NCBI RefSeq assembly: GCF_024438035.1
Contig: NZ_JANFQF010000025.1
Coordinates: forward strand, 25,826 to 89,825
Origin: Rhodococcus tibetensis
Lineage (GTDB): Bacteria > Actinomycetota > Actinomycetes > Mycobacteriales > Mycobacteriaceae
Direction: 5' to 3'
DNA: 64,000 bases
The notes beneath the pieces are model-generated. The model made no database searches and had not been told where the DNA came from. It worked only from the letters and a program-made list of their open reading frames with translations. Below are positions 11,401-26,400 of this stretch, in pieces. Position 1 is the stretch's first letter. Each line of letters starts with the position of its first letter. The translations under genes were made by a program, and so were the position numbers.

Positions 11401-14400
11401 ACGCTGCCGCCGAGTTCGAGGCTCAGCTGGACGAGGTAGGCATCCACGGACTCGTCGGCCAGCTCGGCGTGGAACAGCATGCCCGCCTGCAACGGCGACA
11501 GCGGCCACACGTCGACCATCGACGGGTAGCGCCGTTCGAGGTCGCCGATCGCGCGCTGGTCGAGACGGACGAGATTCAGATCGGACGGGGTGAAACCGCC
11601 ACCACCCGACTGCACCTGCAGGGTAAGGGCTGCGAGCGCCGACACCCACAGGTGCGCGAGTTCGCCGACATCCGCGGTGGTGAGCACCCCGAGGGGGAAC
11701 CTCCACGTGGCCGTCAGTTCGGGGCCGGCGCCGGAGTCGGTGGTCATTGCGTTCACGTCGACGGCCGCGGGCACGGGCAGACCGGTGTGCGCGGCCTCGG
11801 CCAATCCGGCGTCGGAGATCGGCATCCAGTCACCGTCCCCTGTGGTGCCGGCACCGAGCCTGCCGAGGTAGTTGAAACTCAGCTGCGGCGAAGGCAGAGC
11901 CGAAAGATGCGGCGCCGTCTCCGGATTCAGGTAGCGGAGCAGACCGAAACCGATACCGTGGTCGGGGATCGCGTGCAACTGCTCCTTCACGAGTTTGAGC
12001 GCAACGGCCGCCGCCGGGCCCGCAGCGAACGCGTCGTCGACGTCCACCCCGGTGAGGTCGAGACGCACGGGGAAGATGCTGGTGAACCAGCCCACCGTCC
12101 GGGCGAGATCCGCCCCCGGCACCACCTGTTCTTCACGCCCGTGTCCCTCGAGCGTGACGAGGGCGCCCCCGGATTCGATCCCGCGTGCCCGCCGCCATCG
12201 CACGAGAGCCAGGGTCAATGCGGCGAGCAATCCGTCCCCCACGCTGCCGTGGAACGCTTGCGGGACGGTGGTCAGCAGCGCCTCGGTCACGTCCACCGGC
12301 ACCCGGACCTCGACCTCGGCGGTCCGGATGTCCGATGCGGTGAGGATCCGGGACCCGAGCAGCGGGTCGGGGGCGGCGAGCATCCCTCGCCACAGGGCGA
12401 GTTCGGCGGCCCGGCGCGGCTCCTGCGCGGCGTCGGCAAGCCCATGCGCCCACCGGCGTATCGACGTCCCGACGGCGGGCAGAGCCGGCGGCGCATCCGT
12501 GCGCACCTGGGCACACGCCGAAGCCAGGTCGGGGATCAGGATTCGCCACGAGACCCCGTCGACCACTACGTGATGGGCGACGATCAGCAGGCGTCCGGTG
12601 GTCCGGGGGGTCGCAGCGCTCTCGAACCACACCACCTGAATCATCACGCCCGACTCCGGATCGAGCCGGTCGGTGGCCGCGTCGAGTTCACGCGCAGCGA
12701 CGTCACCGAACGTCGACTCGAGCGGCACCGTGCGCACGACCGCGGTGGCCCGCACCCAGCCGATCGGTTGCACCGCCATCGACCAACCGTGCTCGGCCCG
12801 TTCGCTTCGCGACAGCCGCGCGCGCAGTACGTCGTGGCGGTCCAGGACGGCCTGCACGGCGGCCGTCAGCGTGGTTTCGTCGAGATCGGCGGGGGTGGTG
12901 AACAGTGCGGCCTGCGAGTACCGGCGGAAGTCTCCTCCCCTACCCAGCATCCACTGCACGATCGGCGTGAGGGGGACCTCGCCGACGCCGCCGCCGGGCA
13001 ACTCCTCGAGAGTGACCGCCTCGTCTCCGGCAGTCGCGATCTCGGCGAGAGCGGCCACGGTTTTGCGTTCGAACACGTCCCGCGGGGTGATGCTCACTCC
13101 GGATGCCTTCGCCCGGGTGACGAGTTGGATCGACATGATGGAGTCGCCGCCGACGGTGAAGAACGAGTCGTCGACGCCGACCGACTCCAGACCCAGCACC
13201 TCGGCGAACAGATCTGCGAGTATGCGTTCCGTGTCGGTTGCCGGGGCGCGCCCGACCGACACCTGTTGTCCGAAGTCCGGATCGGGCAGCGCGCGCCGGT
13301 CGAGTTTTCCGTTCACCGTGAGCGGCATACTGTCGAGCACCACTATGGCGGCCGGAACCATGTGCGCGGCCAGCCTGCGGCCCAGCGTCTCGATGATCCA
13401 CGACGGGTCGAGCGTCCGGCCTGACTCGGGTACGACGTATCCCACCAGGCGTTCACTGCGCGACAACACCACCGACTGCGCTACCCCCTCGCAGGCGAGG
13501 AGCGCGGATTCCACCTCACCGAGCTCGATCCGGAAGCCCTTCACCTGGACCTGGAAGTCGTTGCGACCGAGGTACTCCAGCTCCCCGCTCCTATTCCACC
13601 GGCCCAAGTCGCCCGACCGGTACATCCGGGAACCCGGCACGTACGGATCAGCGACGAACCGGGTCGAGGTGAGAGCGAACCGGCCGAGGTATCCACGCGA
13701 GACCTGGGCGCCCGACACATAGAGCTCGCCCACCACTCCCGGCGGCACCGGGTGGAATCGTCCGTCGAGCACGTACACGCGCAGTCCGGGCAGCGCCCGG
13801 CCGATGACGGAGGCCGAGGCATCGTGGGCGAGCGCCTCGTTCATCGGCAGGTGGCTGACATGCACCGTCGTCTCCGTGATGCCGTACATGTTGACCAAGG
13901 TCGGTGCCGAGTCGCCGTGCCGGCTGTACCAGCGGGTGAGCTGTCCCAGGTCGAGGGCTTCACCGCCGAAGATTACGTAGCGCAGCGCCAGATCCGTGCC
14001 GCAGGCCACCCGGTCCTCCTCCGCCAGCTGGTAGAACGCGGTAGGCGTCTGGTTCAGCACGGTCACCCGCTCGTCGCGGAGAAGCCGCAGGAACGTGTCG
14101 GGTGTTCTCGTGGTGAAGTAGTCGACCACCACAAGGCGGCCGCCGTGGAGAAGGGCGCCCCACAACTCCCAGACGGAGAAATCGAAAGCGGCAGAGTGGA
14201 ACATGGTCCATACGTCCGCGGAGTCGAACCCGAACAGGGGCCGGGTGCGCGCGAACAGGGTGCCGACGTTGCGGTGCGACACCTGAACGCCTTTCGGCTG
14301 CCCCGTCGATCCGGAGGTGTAGATGACGTACGCCACCGCGTCCGGATGCAGGGGTCTGGTTCGCTCTGCATCGGACACCGGCAACGGCGACACACCGTCG

Positions 14401-17400
14401 AATTCGGCACCTGTACCGGCGCTGTCCACGGCGAGAATCGGGACGTTCTGGCCTCGAACGGATTCCGCCTCGCTCTCGGTGGTCAGCACGCACACCGGCC
14501 GTGCATCGTCGAACAGAAACGCCAACCGCTCGGCCGGATACGTGACATCGATCGGAACGTAACCCGCGCCCGACTTCACCACCGCGAGCAACGCCACCAC
14601 AAGATCCACGGATCGGGCTGTCGCGACTGCCACCAGCGATTCGGGGCCCGCGCCTCGGGCGATCAGGTTCCGTGCGAGGCGGTTCGATCTCGCGTCGAGT
14701 TCTTCGTACGTGAGCGAGGCACCCTCGTACACGACGGCCGTCGCCCCGCGGTTCCGTTCCAGGGCCTGGGCGAAGAGCTCCGGCAGCGTCGCCGCCGGTT
14801 CGTTCGGCTCGGCCGGCTCGGCAGTGGCCGGTAGGAAACGGTCCCGTTCGCCGGGGTCCAGAATGTCGATGTCCCCGACGGGCGTGTCCGCGGCGGAGGT
14901 CACCGACTCGAGCAGGCGCACGAACCGCTCCCCGAGACGGAGCACGGACTCGCGGTCGAGAACATCGGTCGCGTATCGGAGGCCGGCGCCGATCCCGGCA
15001 GGGGCGCCGTCCTCGTCGACGTGTTCGGCGAGGCTCAGTTCCAGATCGAACTTCGCGACGTCGAGATCCACCTCGAGCGATTCGACGACCAGGCCGGGCA
15101 GCTCGAGGTGGGTACCCACCGCGTTCCGAAACTCGATGAGTACCTGGAACAACGGGGCGTGCGCGGTCGACCGCTCCGGGGTGAGATGATCGACCAGACG
15201 CTCGAACGGAATGTCGGCGTGCTCGAATGCACCCAGATCCACCGACCGCACGGCGGTCAGCACCTCCGAGAACGACGCCCGCCCGTCCACCGGGGCCCGG
15301 AGTACCAGCGTGTTGACGAACATGCCCACCACGTCGTCGAGCACCGCCTGCCCACGTCCGGCGACCGGTGTTCCGATCGGGACGTCGTCCGTTCCGGACA
15401 GCCTCGACAACAGCACGGCAAACGCGGCATGAACCGCCATGAAGAGTGTCGAATTATTTTCGGCGGCTATTGCATTCAACGCGCGATGCAATCGCGCAGG
15501 CACGGCGAACTCCACGACGTCGCCGCGGTACGACCGCTGGGCAGGGCGGGGCCGGTCCAGCGGAATCTGCAGCACCTCCGGTATCCCGGATAGGGTGCGC
15601 GTCCAGTACCCGAGTTGCCTCGACATGACGGAGTCGGGGTCGTCCTCGGCGCCGAGAACGGTCCGTTGCCACACGCTGAAGTCGGCGTACTGCACCGGCA
15701 GCGGTGTCCACGCGGGTGTTTCCCCCATGGTTCTGGCGGTGTACGCGAGCATGATGTCGCGGGCCAGCGGCATCATCGAGAACCCGTCGGCCGCGATGTG
15801 GTGGACGACGATTGCCAGGACGTGCGACTCGGCTCTCACCTCGAATAGGCTTGCCCGGAACGGTATGTCGATACTCACATCGAATCCGGTGGCGACCAGG
15901 GCGGCGAGCGCCTCGCGCAGCTCCCGGTCACCGGATACGGTGACCGGATGCAGGGCTGGGGTGGCCCGTCCGGGATCGACGATCACCTGGTGTGGTCCGT
16001 CGACCGAACCGGGAAACACGGTGCGCAGGGATTCGTGCCGCTCCACCACGTCGCCCACTGACGCGAGCAGGGCGGCCCGGTCGAGCGCACCGGCCAGCCG
16101 CAGTGCGATCGGAATGTTGTAGGCGGGCGACGACGTGTCGAACTGGTTGACGAACCACATACGCTGCTGCGCCAGCGACAACGGTATCCGCTCGGGACGC
16201 GGCCGGGCGGCGAGGGCCGGCGAGGGAATGTTCGCGGTCGCCGCCGACTCGATCCGCACGGCCAGGTCTCCCACCACCGGTGCGTCGAACAGGGCGGCCA
16301 CTCCGAGCGCGACGTCGAGTGCCGAGTTGATGCGTGCGACCGCGCGGGTGGCGCTGAGTGAATCACCGCCCAATTCGAAGAAGCTGTCGTCCGCGCCGAC
16401 TCGCGCAATCCCGAGGACCTCGGAGAAAACCCGCGCGACAGCTTCTTCCACCGGCGTGGTCGGCGCCCGGAAACCCGTGGCCGTCGACGCGAAGTCCGGT
16501 GCCGGCAGTGCTTTCCGGTCGAGTTTGCCGACGGGTGTCAGCGGGATCTCGTCGAGTACGACGACGGCGGCGGGAACCATGTACTTCGGCAGGATTCGTC
16601 CCGCAAACGCGAGCACCTCCGGTGCCACCACCTCCGCGCCGTTGTGCGGCAGGACGTACGACACCAACGCCGTGTCCCCGAGTGGGCCGGGCCTGCCGAG
16701 GGTGGCGGCGAAGTCGAGGTTCGGGTGGGTGGTGAGGACGGAGTCGATTTCCCCGAGCTCGACGCGCTGCCCGCGGATCTTGACCTGGAAGTCACTACGC
16801 CCGAGGTACTCCAGGGTGTGGTCCCGGCGCCACCGCACGACGTCACCGGTCCGGTACATCCGGCCGGCGCCGTGCGGGTTGGCGACGAACCGTTCGGCGG
16901 TGAGTGCCGGACGGCGGTGGTACCCGCGGGCCAGGGCCGGTCCCGCAATGTACAGCTCGCCCGGAACCCCGGCCGGCACCGGCTGCAGTCGTGGGTCCAG
17001 GACGGACAGGGTGATGCCGCGGACCGGACTGCCGATCGTGACCGGCTCACCCGGAATCATCGGCCGGCTCAAGGTGGTGAGAACGGTGGCCTCGGTGGGC
17101 CCGTACCCGTTGAACATCGCCCGGCCCACACCCCAATGGGCCACCAGTTCGTCACCGACCGCATCGCCGGCGACCACGAGCGCCTCGAGGTGTTCGATGC
17201 CGTCGCGGTCCACCGTGGCGAGAACCGCCGGAGTAATGCAGGCGTGCGTGACGCGTTCCCGCCGCAGCAGCGCCGCAAGTTCCGCACCACCGTAGATGCC
17301 GGGTGGCGCGATCACCAGCGTCGCACCGGCGGCGCACGACTGGATGACCTCGAGGATTGCCACGTCGAAACTCGGGGAACAGATGTGGAGGCACCGCGCC

Positions 17401-20400
17401 TCATGGGAGATGGCGTAGTGCTCGCTCTGCTCGGTGAGAAGATTCGCCAGCCCGCGGTGGGTGACGACGACACCTTTCGGCCGGCCGGTCGAGCCGGAAG
17501 TGTAGATCGCGTACGCGGCGTGATCGACGACGAGCAGTGAGCGTCGATCGACGTCGGTGACGCGGGCGCGGGACGCGGCAGAGAGGGCCTCGTCGACGCC
17601 CGGATCGTCGAGCACCAGCCACGGCACCGATTCGGGCAGGCGGTGCCGATACGCCGAGGTGGTCACGCCGAGCGCCGCACCGGAGTCTGCGAGCATGTGC
17701 TCGATGCGGTCGGCGGGATAGTTCGGGTCCACGGGCACGAACGCCGCACCTGCCTTGGCAACCGACCACACCGACAGCACCGACTCCGGTGAGCGAGGCA
17801 GGCCGAGTGCCACGAACGTTTCCGGTCCTGCGCCCCGCGCGATCAGCACGCGGGCGAGGGCGCTCGACCGCTCGTCCAGTTCGCGGTAGCTCGTCTGCCG
17901 TCCCTCGAAGAGGAGAGCTGGAGCCTCGGGACGAGGTCCGAACCCGTCGGTGAGCAGTTCGGGCAGCGTGCGCGGTGGGCCGGAAGGCGCGCCGGACACT
18001 GCGGTGTATTCCTGCAGTTCCGCCTCCGACAGCAGGGTGAGCCGAGCGAGCGGAATGTCGATGTCCGACAGCATGACCTGCAGGACGCGGGCGACCCGAG
18101 CCGCTACCGACTCGGCGAACTCGCTGTCGATCACGGCCGGTTGGTACCGCAGTCGCAAATGGAGTGCCGTGTCCACGTGCGCGATCAAGGTGAGCGGATA
18201 GTGGGTGGCGTCGATCCCCTCGACTCCCGCGAGCCGCATACCGTCGATGTCCGTGTCCTCCGACAATCCCATCCGGTCCACCGGATACGACTCGAAGACG
18301 GTCAAGGTGTCGAAGACGGCACCGTCTCCTGCGGCACGCTGGATTTCTGTGAGGCCCACGTAGTGGTGGTCGAGGAGGGCAGACTGTTCGGCCTGAAACC
18401 GTTCGAGGAGTTCGGCGAGCGTCTCCTCGCGGCGCAGGCGCAGCCGGACGGGCACCGTGTTGATGAACAGGCCGACCATCGACTCGATGCCGGCGATCGC
18501 GGGCGGGCGACCGGACACCGTGGCTCCGAACGTGACGTCCTCGCGGGTGCCCAGTGTCGCAAGCACCAGCCCCCAGGCGACCTGCACGAGGGTGTTGGTC
18601 GTGAGACCCCGCGCTCGGGCGAGCGCCTCGAGCACCCGGGTCTTCTCGTCGCCCACGTCCAGGCGCACGTCCTCGGGGTCGGCGAAGCTCGGTTCACCCC
18701 GCGCAGCGGGTGCCACGATGGTCGGCTCGTCCGCGCCGGCGAGTGCGGACACCCAGGCGGCGGTGGACCGTTCGTGATCTTGTTCCGCGATCCACTGCAG
18801 ATAGTCGCGGTAGGACGTGCCCCCCGGTAGGGCGGCGGTGTCGCCCGCCGTGGCGTACAGGACGAGCAGATCCTTGATCACCAAAGGCGTCGACCATCCG
18901 TCGAGAAGGATGTGGTGGTGCGTGAGCACCAGTCGGTAGCGGCTGGGTGCGGTACGCAGCAGCGTGAACCGGAGCAGCGGAGCCCTGGACATGTCGAACG
19001 GGAGAGCGCGGTCCACGGCCATCGCCGCGGTCACTTCCGCGGTAATCCGGGTGCCGGTCTGGTCGGACAGGTCGATGTTCGACCACGGCGCCGTCACGGA
19101 GTCGAGGACCACCTGCACTGGCCCGCTGCCGGTGTCGGCGAATGCAACTCGCAGGTTGTGGTGCCGGTCGAGCAGGCCCTGCGCGGCGCGGCGCAGGCGG
19201 GCGGCGTCGACGGCGCCGTGGAGGTCGAGCACCAACTGGACCATGTAGGCGTCCACGTGCTCTTCGGACAACTGGGCGTGGAAGAGCAGGCCGGCCTGCA
19301 ACGGCGACAGCGGCCAGATGTCCGCGAGGGTGGGATACGTGTTCTCCAGCCGGTCGATGTCCGCCTGCCCGAGGGACACCAGATCCAGATCGGACGGTGT
19401 CAGGCCACCGGCGTCGGGCCGACTCGCGTGCTCGGCCAGCAGGGTGAGTGCGCGAACCCAGAGGTCGGCGAGTTCTTCCACGTCCGCACTGCGCAGGACA
19501 CCGGTCGGGAAGGCCCACGTCGCCGTCAGGACGGGTTCGCCGTCCCGCATCGTGGTGGCGGCGTTGACATCCACGACCCACGCGACCGGCATGTCGCGGT
19601 TTTGGGTTCCGCCGAGGTCGGAGCTGCCCTCGACGGGCAGCCATGGCACGTCACCCATGCTGGTCGCCACGCGGCCCAGGTAGTTGAAACTCACCTGCGG
19701 CGGCGGGAATCGGCGGAGCACTGACGCTGTCTCCGGGTGCAGGTACCGAAGCAACCCGAACCCGATTCCGTGGTCGGGGACCGTGAGGAGTTGTTCCTTG
19801 ACGGCCTTGATCGCAGTCCCGGCAGCGGATCCGCCGGCGAGGACGGCATCGACGTCGACGCCCGTGAGGTCGAGCCGCGCGGGAAACAGGCTCGTGAACC
19901 AGCCGACGGTCCGGGACAGGTCTGCACCGGGGACGACGTGGTCCTCGCGACCGTGGCCTTCGAGATTGATCAGCGCATCGGCGGTTTCGACACCGCGCTG
20001 CCGACGCCAGCGGATCATCGCCAGCGCCAGCGCCGTGAGCAGGCCGTCGCCGACGGTGCCGTGGAACGCCGCCGGGAGTGTGGTGAGGAGTGCGCCCGTC
20101 ACGTTCGACGGCACCTCAATGGCGATACGGGCTTGTGCGGCATCGATATCGACGGCCGGATCCAGCGATCGGGAGCCGAGCAGTGGGTCGGCGCCGTCGA
20201 GCATGGACCTCCACAGCTCGACTTCGGCGCGGCGATTCACCGCGGCGTCCATCAGTCCGTGCGCCCATCTCCGCATCGACGTGCCGATGCCCGGCAACGC
20301 CGCGGTGAAGCCTTCGGCGATGCGGGCCTGCGCCGCAGCCAGATCGGTGATCAGGATGCGCCACGACACGCCGTCGACTACGAGGTGATGCGCGATCAGC

Positions 20401-23400
20401 AGCAGACGTCCGCGACCGTCAGGGCCGTCGAACCAGAGCACCTGCACCATGCTCGCGGTCGCCGGATCCAGGCGGTCCGCCGCCGCGTCCAGTTCCGCGG
20501 CCGCAATCGCGGAGAACTCGCCGTCGAACGAGTCGACGGGCACGCGCCGGATCACCGCCTCCGGCGACACGGACCCGGGCGGCAGCACCGTCAGCCCCCA
20601 CGCCCCGTCGTCGCCGGCGAGACGTGCGCGGAGCATGTCGTGACGATCCAGCACCGCGCCGACTGCGCCGGCGAGAGTCTCGTGTGTGAGCCCGGGGGGC
20701 GCCGTCACCAGCACCGCCTGGGAGAAGCGCTTCAACCTGCCCCCGCTGCGGTCGAGCATCCATGCGACGACGGGTGTCGGCGGTACCGGACCGATACCCC
20801 CTCCGGGAAGCTCCTCGAGCACCACGGAATCCGGGCGTTCTCGATGCGCCGCCTCGGCGAGACCGGCGACCGTTCGGCGCTCGAACACATCGCGCGGCGA
20901 CAGGATCAGACCTGCTGCCTTCGCCCGCGCCACCAGCTGGATCGACATGATGCTGTCGCCGCCCAGCGCGAAGAACGAATCCTCCACCCCCACCGAGTCC
21001 AGTGCGAGCACGTCCCGGAACAACGCGGCGAGCAGTTCCTCCGTCTCCGTCCCGGGGGCGCGGCCGCCGGTGAAGACGGCACCGAAGTCCGCGTCCGGCA
21101 GCGCTTTCCGGTCGAGCTTTCCGTGTACGGTCAGCGGAAGCGCCTCGATCACCACAATTGCAGCAGGAACCATGTACGACGCCAAGCGAGTACCGGCGAA
21201 TGCGAGAAGTGCCCCGATGTCGAGGTCGGCCCCGGGTCTGGGAACCACGTACCCGACGAGCCGATCAGCTGACCCGCCGCTGCGCCGCACGTCCGCGACG
21301 GCGGCCGCCACATCGTCGTGTGCGAGCAGTGCCGACGCCACCTCACCGAGTTCGATCCGGAAGCCGCGGATCTTCACCTGGAAATCGGTGCGGCCCAGGT
21401 ACTCCAGTTGCCCGTCCTTCATCCACCGAACGAGGTCGCCGGTCCGGTAGATGCGGCTGCCGGCGGGCCCGAACGGGTTGGCCACGAAGCGTTCGGCGGT
21501 GAGGGCGTAGCGGCGATGATAACCGCGTGCGAGCGCCGGGCCTGCGAGATACAACTCGCCCGCAATTCCCACCGGCACGGGCTGTAATCGCGCGTCGAGG
21601 ACCGCCTCGCCGAAGCCGAGAGTGGGCGCACCGATGGTCACCGGTTGGCCCGGCACCATCGGGGAACTGATACTCGACACCACCGTCGACTCGGTCGGCC
21701 CGTACGCGTCGAACAGGTTCCGCCCCGGCGCCCAACGTGCAACCAACTCGGGCGGGCAGGCCTCGCCGCCCGTCACCACACATATCAGATCATCAAGTCC
21801 GGCGGGATCGACCGAGGCCAGCGCCGCAGGTGTCACGAAACAATGGGTGACCCGCTCACGACGCAGCAGATCCGACAACTCTTCTCCGCCGTACACGGAA
21901 GGTGCCGCGATTACCATCGTGGCGCCCGGTCCGACCGCGAGCATCAGTTCCAGGATCGAGGCGTCGAAGCTCGGGGACGCAAGGTGCAGGGTTCGTGCCA
22001 CCGGGGTCGTGGAGAACGTATACTGTTGCTGTGCCGCAAAATTCGCGAGCCCGCGGTGAGTGGTCACCACGCCTTTCGGCCTGCCGGTCGATCCCGACGT
22101 GTAGATCAGGTACGCGGGGTGATCGATGTGCAGGGCCGACGTCCTCTCGGCATCCGTCGCCGGTGTCGCCGGGAACATCGCCAGCTCCGCTTCGATCCCG
22201 GGATCGTCGAGTGGCAGCCACGGGAGCGCACCCGGAAGCGACGGGCGAAGCTCGGCCGTCGTGAGGCCGGCCACGGCGTCGGAGTCCCCGAGCATGTACT
22301 CGATGCGCTCGGCGGGATGGTTCGGATCGACCGGCACGAAGGCCGCACCGGACTTTGCCACCGCCCACACGGCCACCACCGATTCGATCGACCGCGACAG
22401 TGCGAGCGCCACAACCCGTTCCGGACCCACCCCACGTGCGATCAACAGTCGCGCGAGCCGGTTCGACTGGTTGTCGAGGTCACGGTAGGTCACGCGCCGC
22501 CCCTCGAAGGACAGCGCCTCGGCAGCCGGGTCGACGGCGGCGGCGTCCGTCAACAGCTCGGGCAGTGTGCGTGCCGGCACGCCACGGCCGCCATGCACCG
22601 AGGTCAGGGCGGCCCGTTCCTGCGGGCCGAGCACGTCGATGTCGCCCACCCGGACATCGGGATCGACCGCCACTGCGGCCAGGATCCGGACCAGGCGCTC
22701 CGCGAAGCCGGCCACCGTGCCTTCGTCGAAGATGTCTGCGGCATACCCTAGCGCCGCGGTGATACCTCCGGGAGCGCCGTCGCCGTCGGTGTTCTCGCGC
22801 AGACTCACCTGCAGATCGAAGTTGATCGTCTCGAAGGGAAGGTCCAGCGCTTCGACGTGCAGACCCGGCAGTTCCAGTTCGGGGCGTTCGGTGTTCTGGA
22901 ATTCGAGCATCACCTGGAACAGCGGCGAATATGCAGTCGACCGCGACGGTCGCAGGCTTTCGACCACCCGCTCGAAGGGGACGTCCGCGTGAGTGAACGC
23001 GCCGAGGTCGCTCTCGCGCACCCCCGTGAGGAGTTCGGCGAACGTGCCGGCACCGTCGACGCGGGTGCGGAGCACCAGGGTGTTCACGAACATTCCCACC
23101 ACTTCGTCGAGTGCGGCCTCGCCTCGTCCCGCGATCGGTGTGCCGACGGCGATGTCGTCCGACGCGCTCAGTCGCGACAGCAATACCGCCAAGGCCGCGT
23201 GCAGGGCCATGAACACGGTAGAGCCGTGTGTGCGAGCCACCTGCACAATGCCCTGGTGTAGCTCGCGACCGATCGCGAACTCGATCCGGCTACCCTTCAG
23301 TGTCCGGGCCGCCGGACGGGGCCGGTCCGTCGGAAGTTCCAGCACGTCGGGTAGTTCGGCCAGCGTCGCCGTCCAGTAGCCCAGTTGGCGAGCGAGCGGC

Positions 23401-26400
23401 GACGACGGCTCTTGTTCGGATCCGAGCCAATCTCGCTGCCACAGAGTGTAATCGGCATACTGGACCGGCAACGGCGCCCAGTCGGGTGCAGCGTCGTGGT
23501 GCCTGGCGGTGTACGCGGCCAGAACGTCACGGGCCAGCGGCACCATCGAGAAGCCATCGGCGGCGATGTGGTGCACCACCACGGCCAGCACGTGCTCGGC
23601 CACGCCTCGCTCGAACAGCCGGGCGCGGAGCGGAGTTTCCACGGTTACGTCGAATCCCGTCGACAGCAACCGGTCGACCTGCTCGCGGAGGTTCTCCAGA
23701 CCGCTGGTGGTCTCCGGTTGAATGCTCGGCATTGCCTCGAGTGCAGACAGGATCACCTGCCGCGGCCCACGATCGGTCAGTGGGAAGACGGTGCGAAGGG
23801 ACTCGTGCCGCTCGACGACGTCGGCGATCGCCGCCTGCAGCGCAGACACATCGAGAGTACCGCTGAGACGCAGGGCGATGGCCACGTTGTAGGCCGCAGA
23901 ACCGGTGTCGAACTGGTTGATGAACCACATCCGCTGCTGTGCCAGCGAAATCGGTACCTCGCGCGCAGGATCCCTCGGGGCGAGAGCCGGCCGCGCCCAC
24001 TCCACCGTAGTCCCGGCCTCGGCGCGGGCGGCGAGGCCGGCGACGGTGGGCGCGTCGAACACGTCGCGCACACCGAGACGGTCACCGACTGCGGCATTGA
24101 CGCGTGCCACCAGCCGGGTGGCGGTCAGCGAATTCCCGCCCAGGTCGAAGAAGTCGTCGTTGGCACCCACCCGGGCGATGCCGAGCAGGTCGGCGAACAC
24201 GGCAGCGACAATCTCCTCCACCGGGTTGCGGGGAGCAACGAAACTGACCGTCGACGTGCCGAATTCGGGTTCGGGCAACGCTGCGCGGTCCAGCTTGCCG
24301 TTCACGGTGAGAGGCAACGAGTCGAGTACCACCACTGCGGACGGCACCATGTATGAGGGTACCGACGTGCCGACCGAGTCGAGTACTGCCGACGGATCGA
24401 CGGCCGCACCCGCCTCGGGAACGACATACCCCACCAACCGATCCCCGTCGCGGTCGTCGGCGCGGACCACGACCACCGACTGCGCCACTCCGCCGCACGC
24501 GGCGAGCGCCGCCTCCACCTCGCCGAGTTCCACCCTGAATCCGCGTAGCTGTACCTGAAAATCACTGCGGCCCACGTACTCGAGCCGGCCGTGTGGACCC
24601 CATCGCACGATGTCGCCGGAACGGTACATGCGCGCCCCCACCCTGCCGCGGGTGAAGGGGTCGGCAATGAAACGAGTTGCCGTCAAAGCAGATCGGCCCA
24701 CGTACCCGCGGGACACCTGTTCGCCGGACACGTACAACTCGCCGACCACGCCGGGCGGCACCGGATGGAGGCGGCTGTCCAGGACGTACACCCGCAGCCC
24801 CGGAAGCCCCCCACCGATCACCGACCCGGACACGGACGACGCCAGCGCGCGATCGAGTGCGAGGAAGCTGACGTGCACCGTGGTCTCGGTGATGCCGTAC
24901 ATGTTCACCAGTACGGGGGCACGGTCGTCATGTCGGGTGTACCACCGGTCGAGCTGACCGATGTCGAGCGCTTCACCACCGAAGATCACGTACCGCAACG
25001 ACAACGCCGTCTCGTCGGCGTTTTCGATCACGCTCGCCGCCCGGTCGGCCTCCGTCAGCTGGTAGAAGGCGGTCGGCGTCTGGTTCAGCACCGTCACCCT
25101 TTCCCGACGGAGCAGTTCGAGGAAGGTATCGGGAGACCGCGCCGTGAAGTAGTCGACCAGAACCAGCCGGCCACCGTGAGCCAGCGCTCCCCACAATTCC
25201 CACACGGAGAAGTCGAAGGCGTAGGAGTGGAAGAGGGTCCACACGTCGGATGAGTCGAACCCGAACAGGTTCCGGGTATTGGCGAGCAACGCGACCACAC
25301 AGCGGTGCGGCACCTGAACACCTTTCGGGCGCCCGGTGGATCCCGACGTGAAGATCACGTAGGCGACGGCGTCCGCCCGCAGTGGCCGCAACCGGTCCGA
25401 GTCGGTGACGGGAAGCCCCGAGAAGCTTTCCACAGCGCGGTCGGTCGCCGGATCGTCGATCATCACCAGTGCAGTCCCGTTCGGTGCCAGCGCCCCGAAC
25501 TCCGCGCTCACCACAGCACACACGGGGTGCGCGTCTTCGAAGATCGCGGCAACGCGCTCGGCCGGATAACTGGTGTCGACCGGAACGTAGCCGCCGCCGG
25601 CGGCGAGCACCGCCAGCAACGCGACCACGAGGCTCGGGGTTCTCTCCACCATCACCGCGACCAGCGTTTCGGTTCCGACTCCGCGTGCGATCAGCAGCCG
25701 CGCCAACCGGTTCGCCCGTTCCTCGAGCTCGGCGTAGGTGATCCTGTCGTCACCGCACACCACGGCGACGGCGTCCGGTGTCTTCGCCACCGCGCGTGCG
25801 AACAACTCGACGAGGGTGTGCGACCCGGCCCGGACGCCCTCGTTGTTCCACTGGTCCAGCACGAGGCCGCGCTCGACCGCGCCCATGACGTCGATGTCCC
25901 CCACGGTCACCGCCGGATCCGTCACCACCGCCCGCAGAACGCGGACGAATCGTTCCCCGAATCTCGCCACTGACGTGTGGTCGAAGACGTCGGTGGCGTA
26001 CAAGAACCCCGCCGACATGCCTGCGGCAGCGCCCTTGTCGTCGTAACGCTCCGCAAGTGACAGCTGTAGATCGAATTTGGAAACACCCGGGTCGACGTCG
26101 ACCGCTTCGACAGTGAGGCCCGGCAATTCGAGGTGCGCTCGCACCGTGTTCTGGAATTCCAAGAGCACTTGGAACAGCGGCGAATACGACGTCGAACGCA
26201 CGGGGGCGAGCTCGTCGACGACGCTCTCGAACGGCACATCGGTGTGCCCGAACGCACCGAGATCCGTGTCACGGGCCTCGGCCAGCACGTCGGTGAAGGC
26301 GGCGTCCGGCCGTACCCGGGTCCGCAGCACCAGCGTGTTGACGAACATCCCCACGAGGTCGTCCAGCGCCGCCTCGCCACGCCCCGCGATCGGTGTGCCC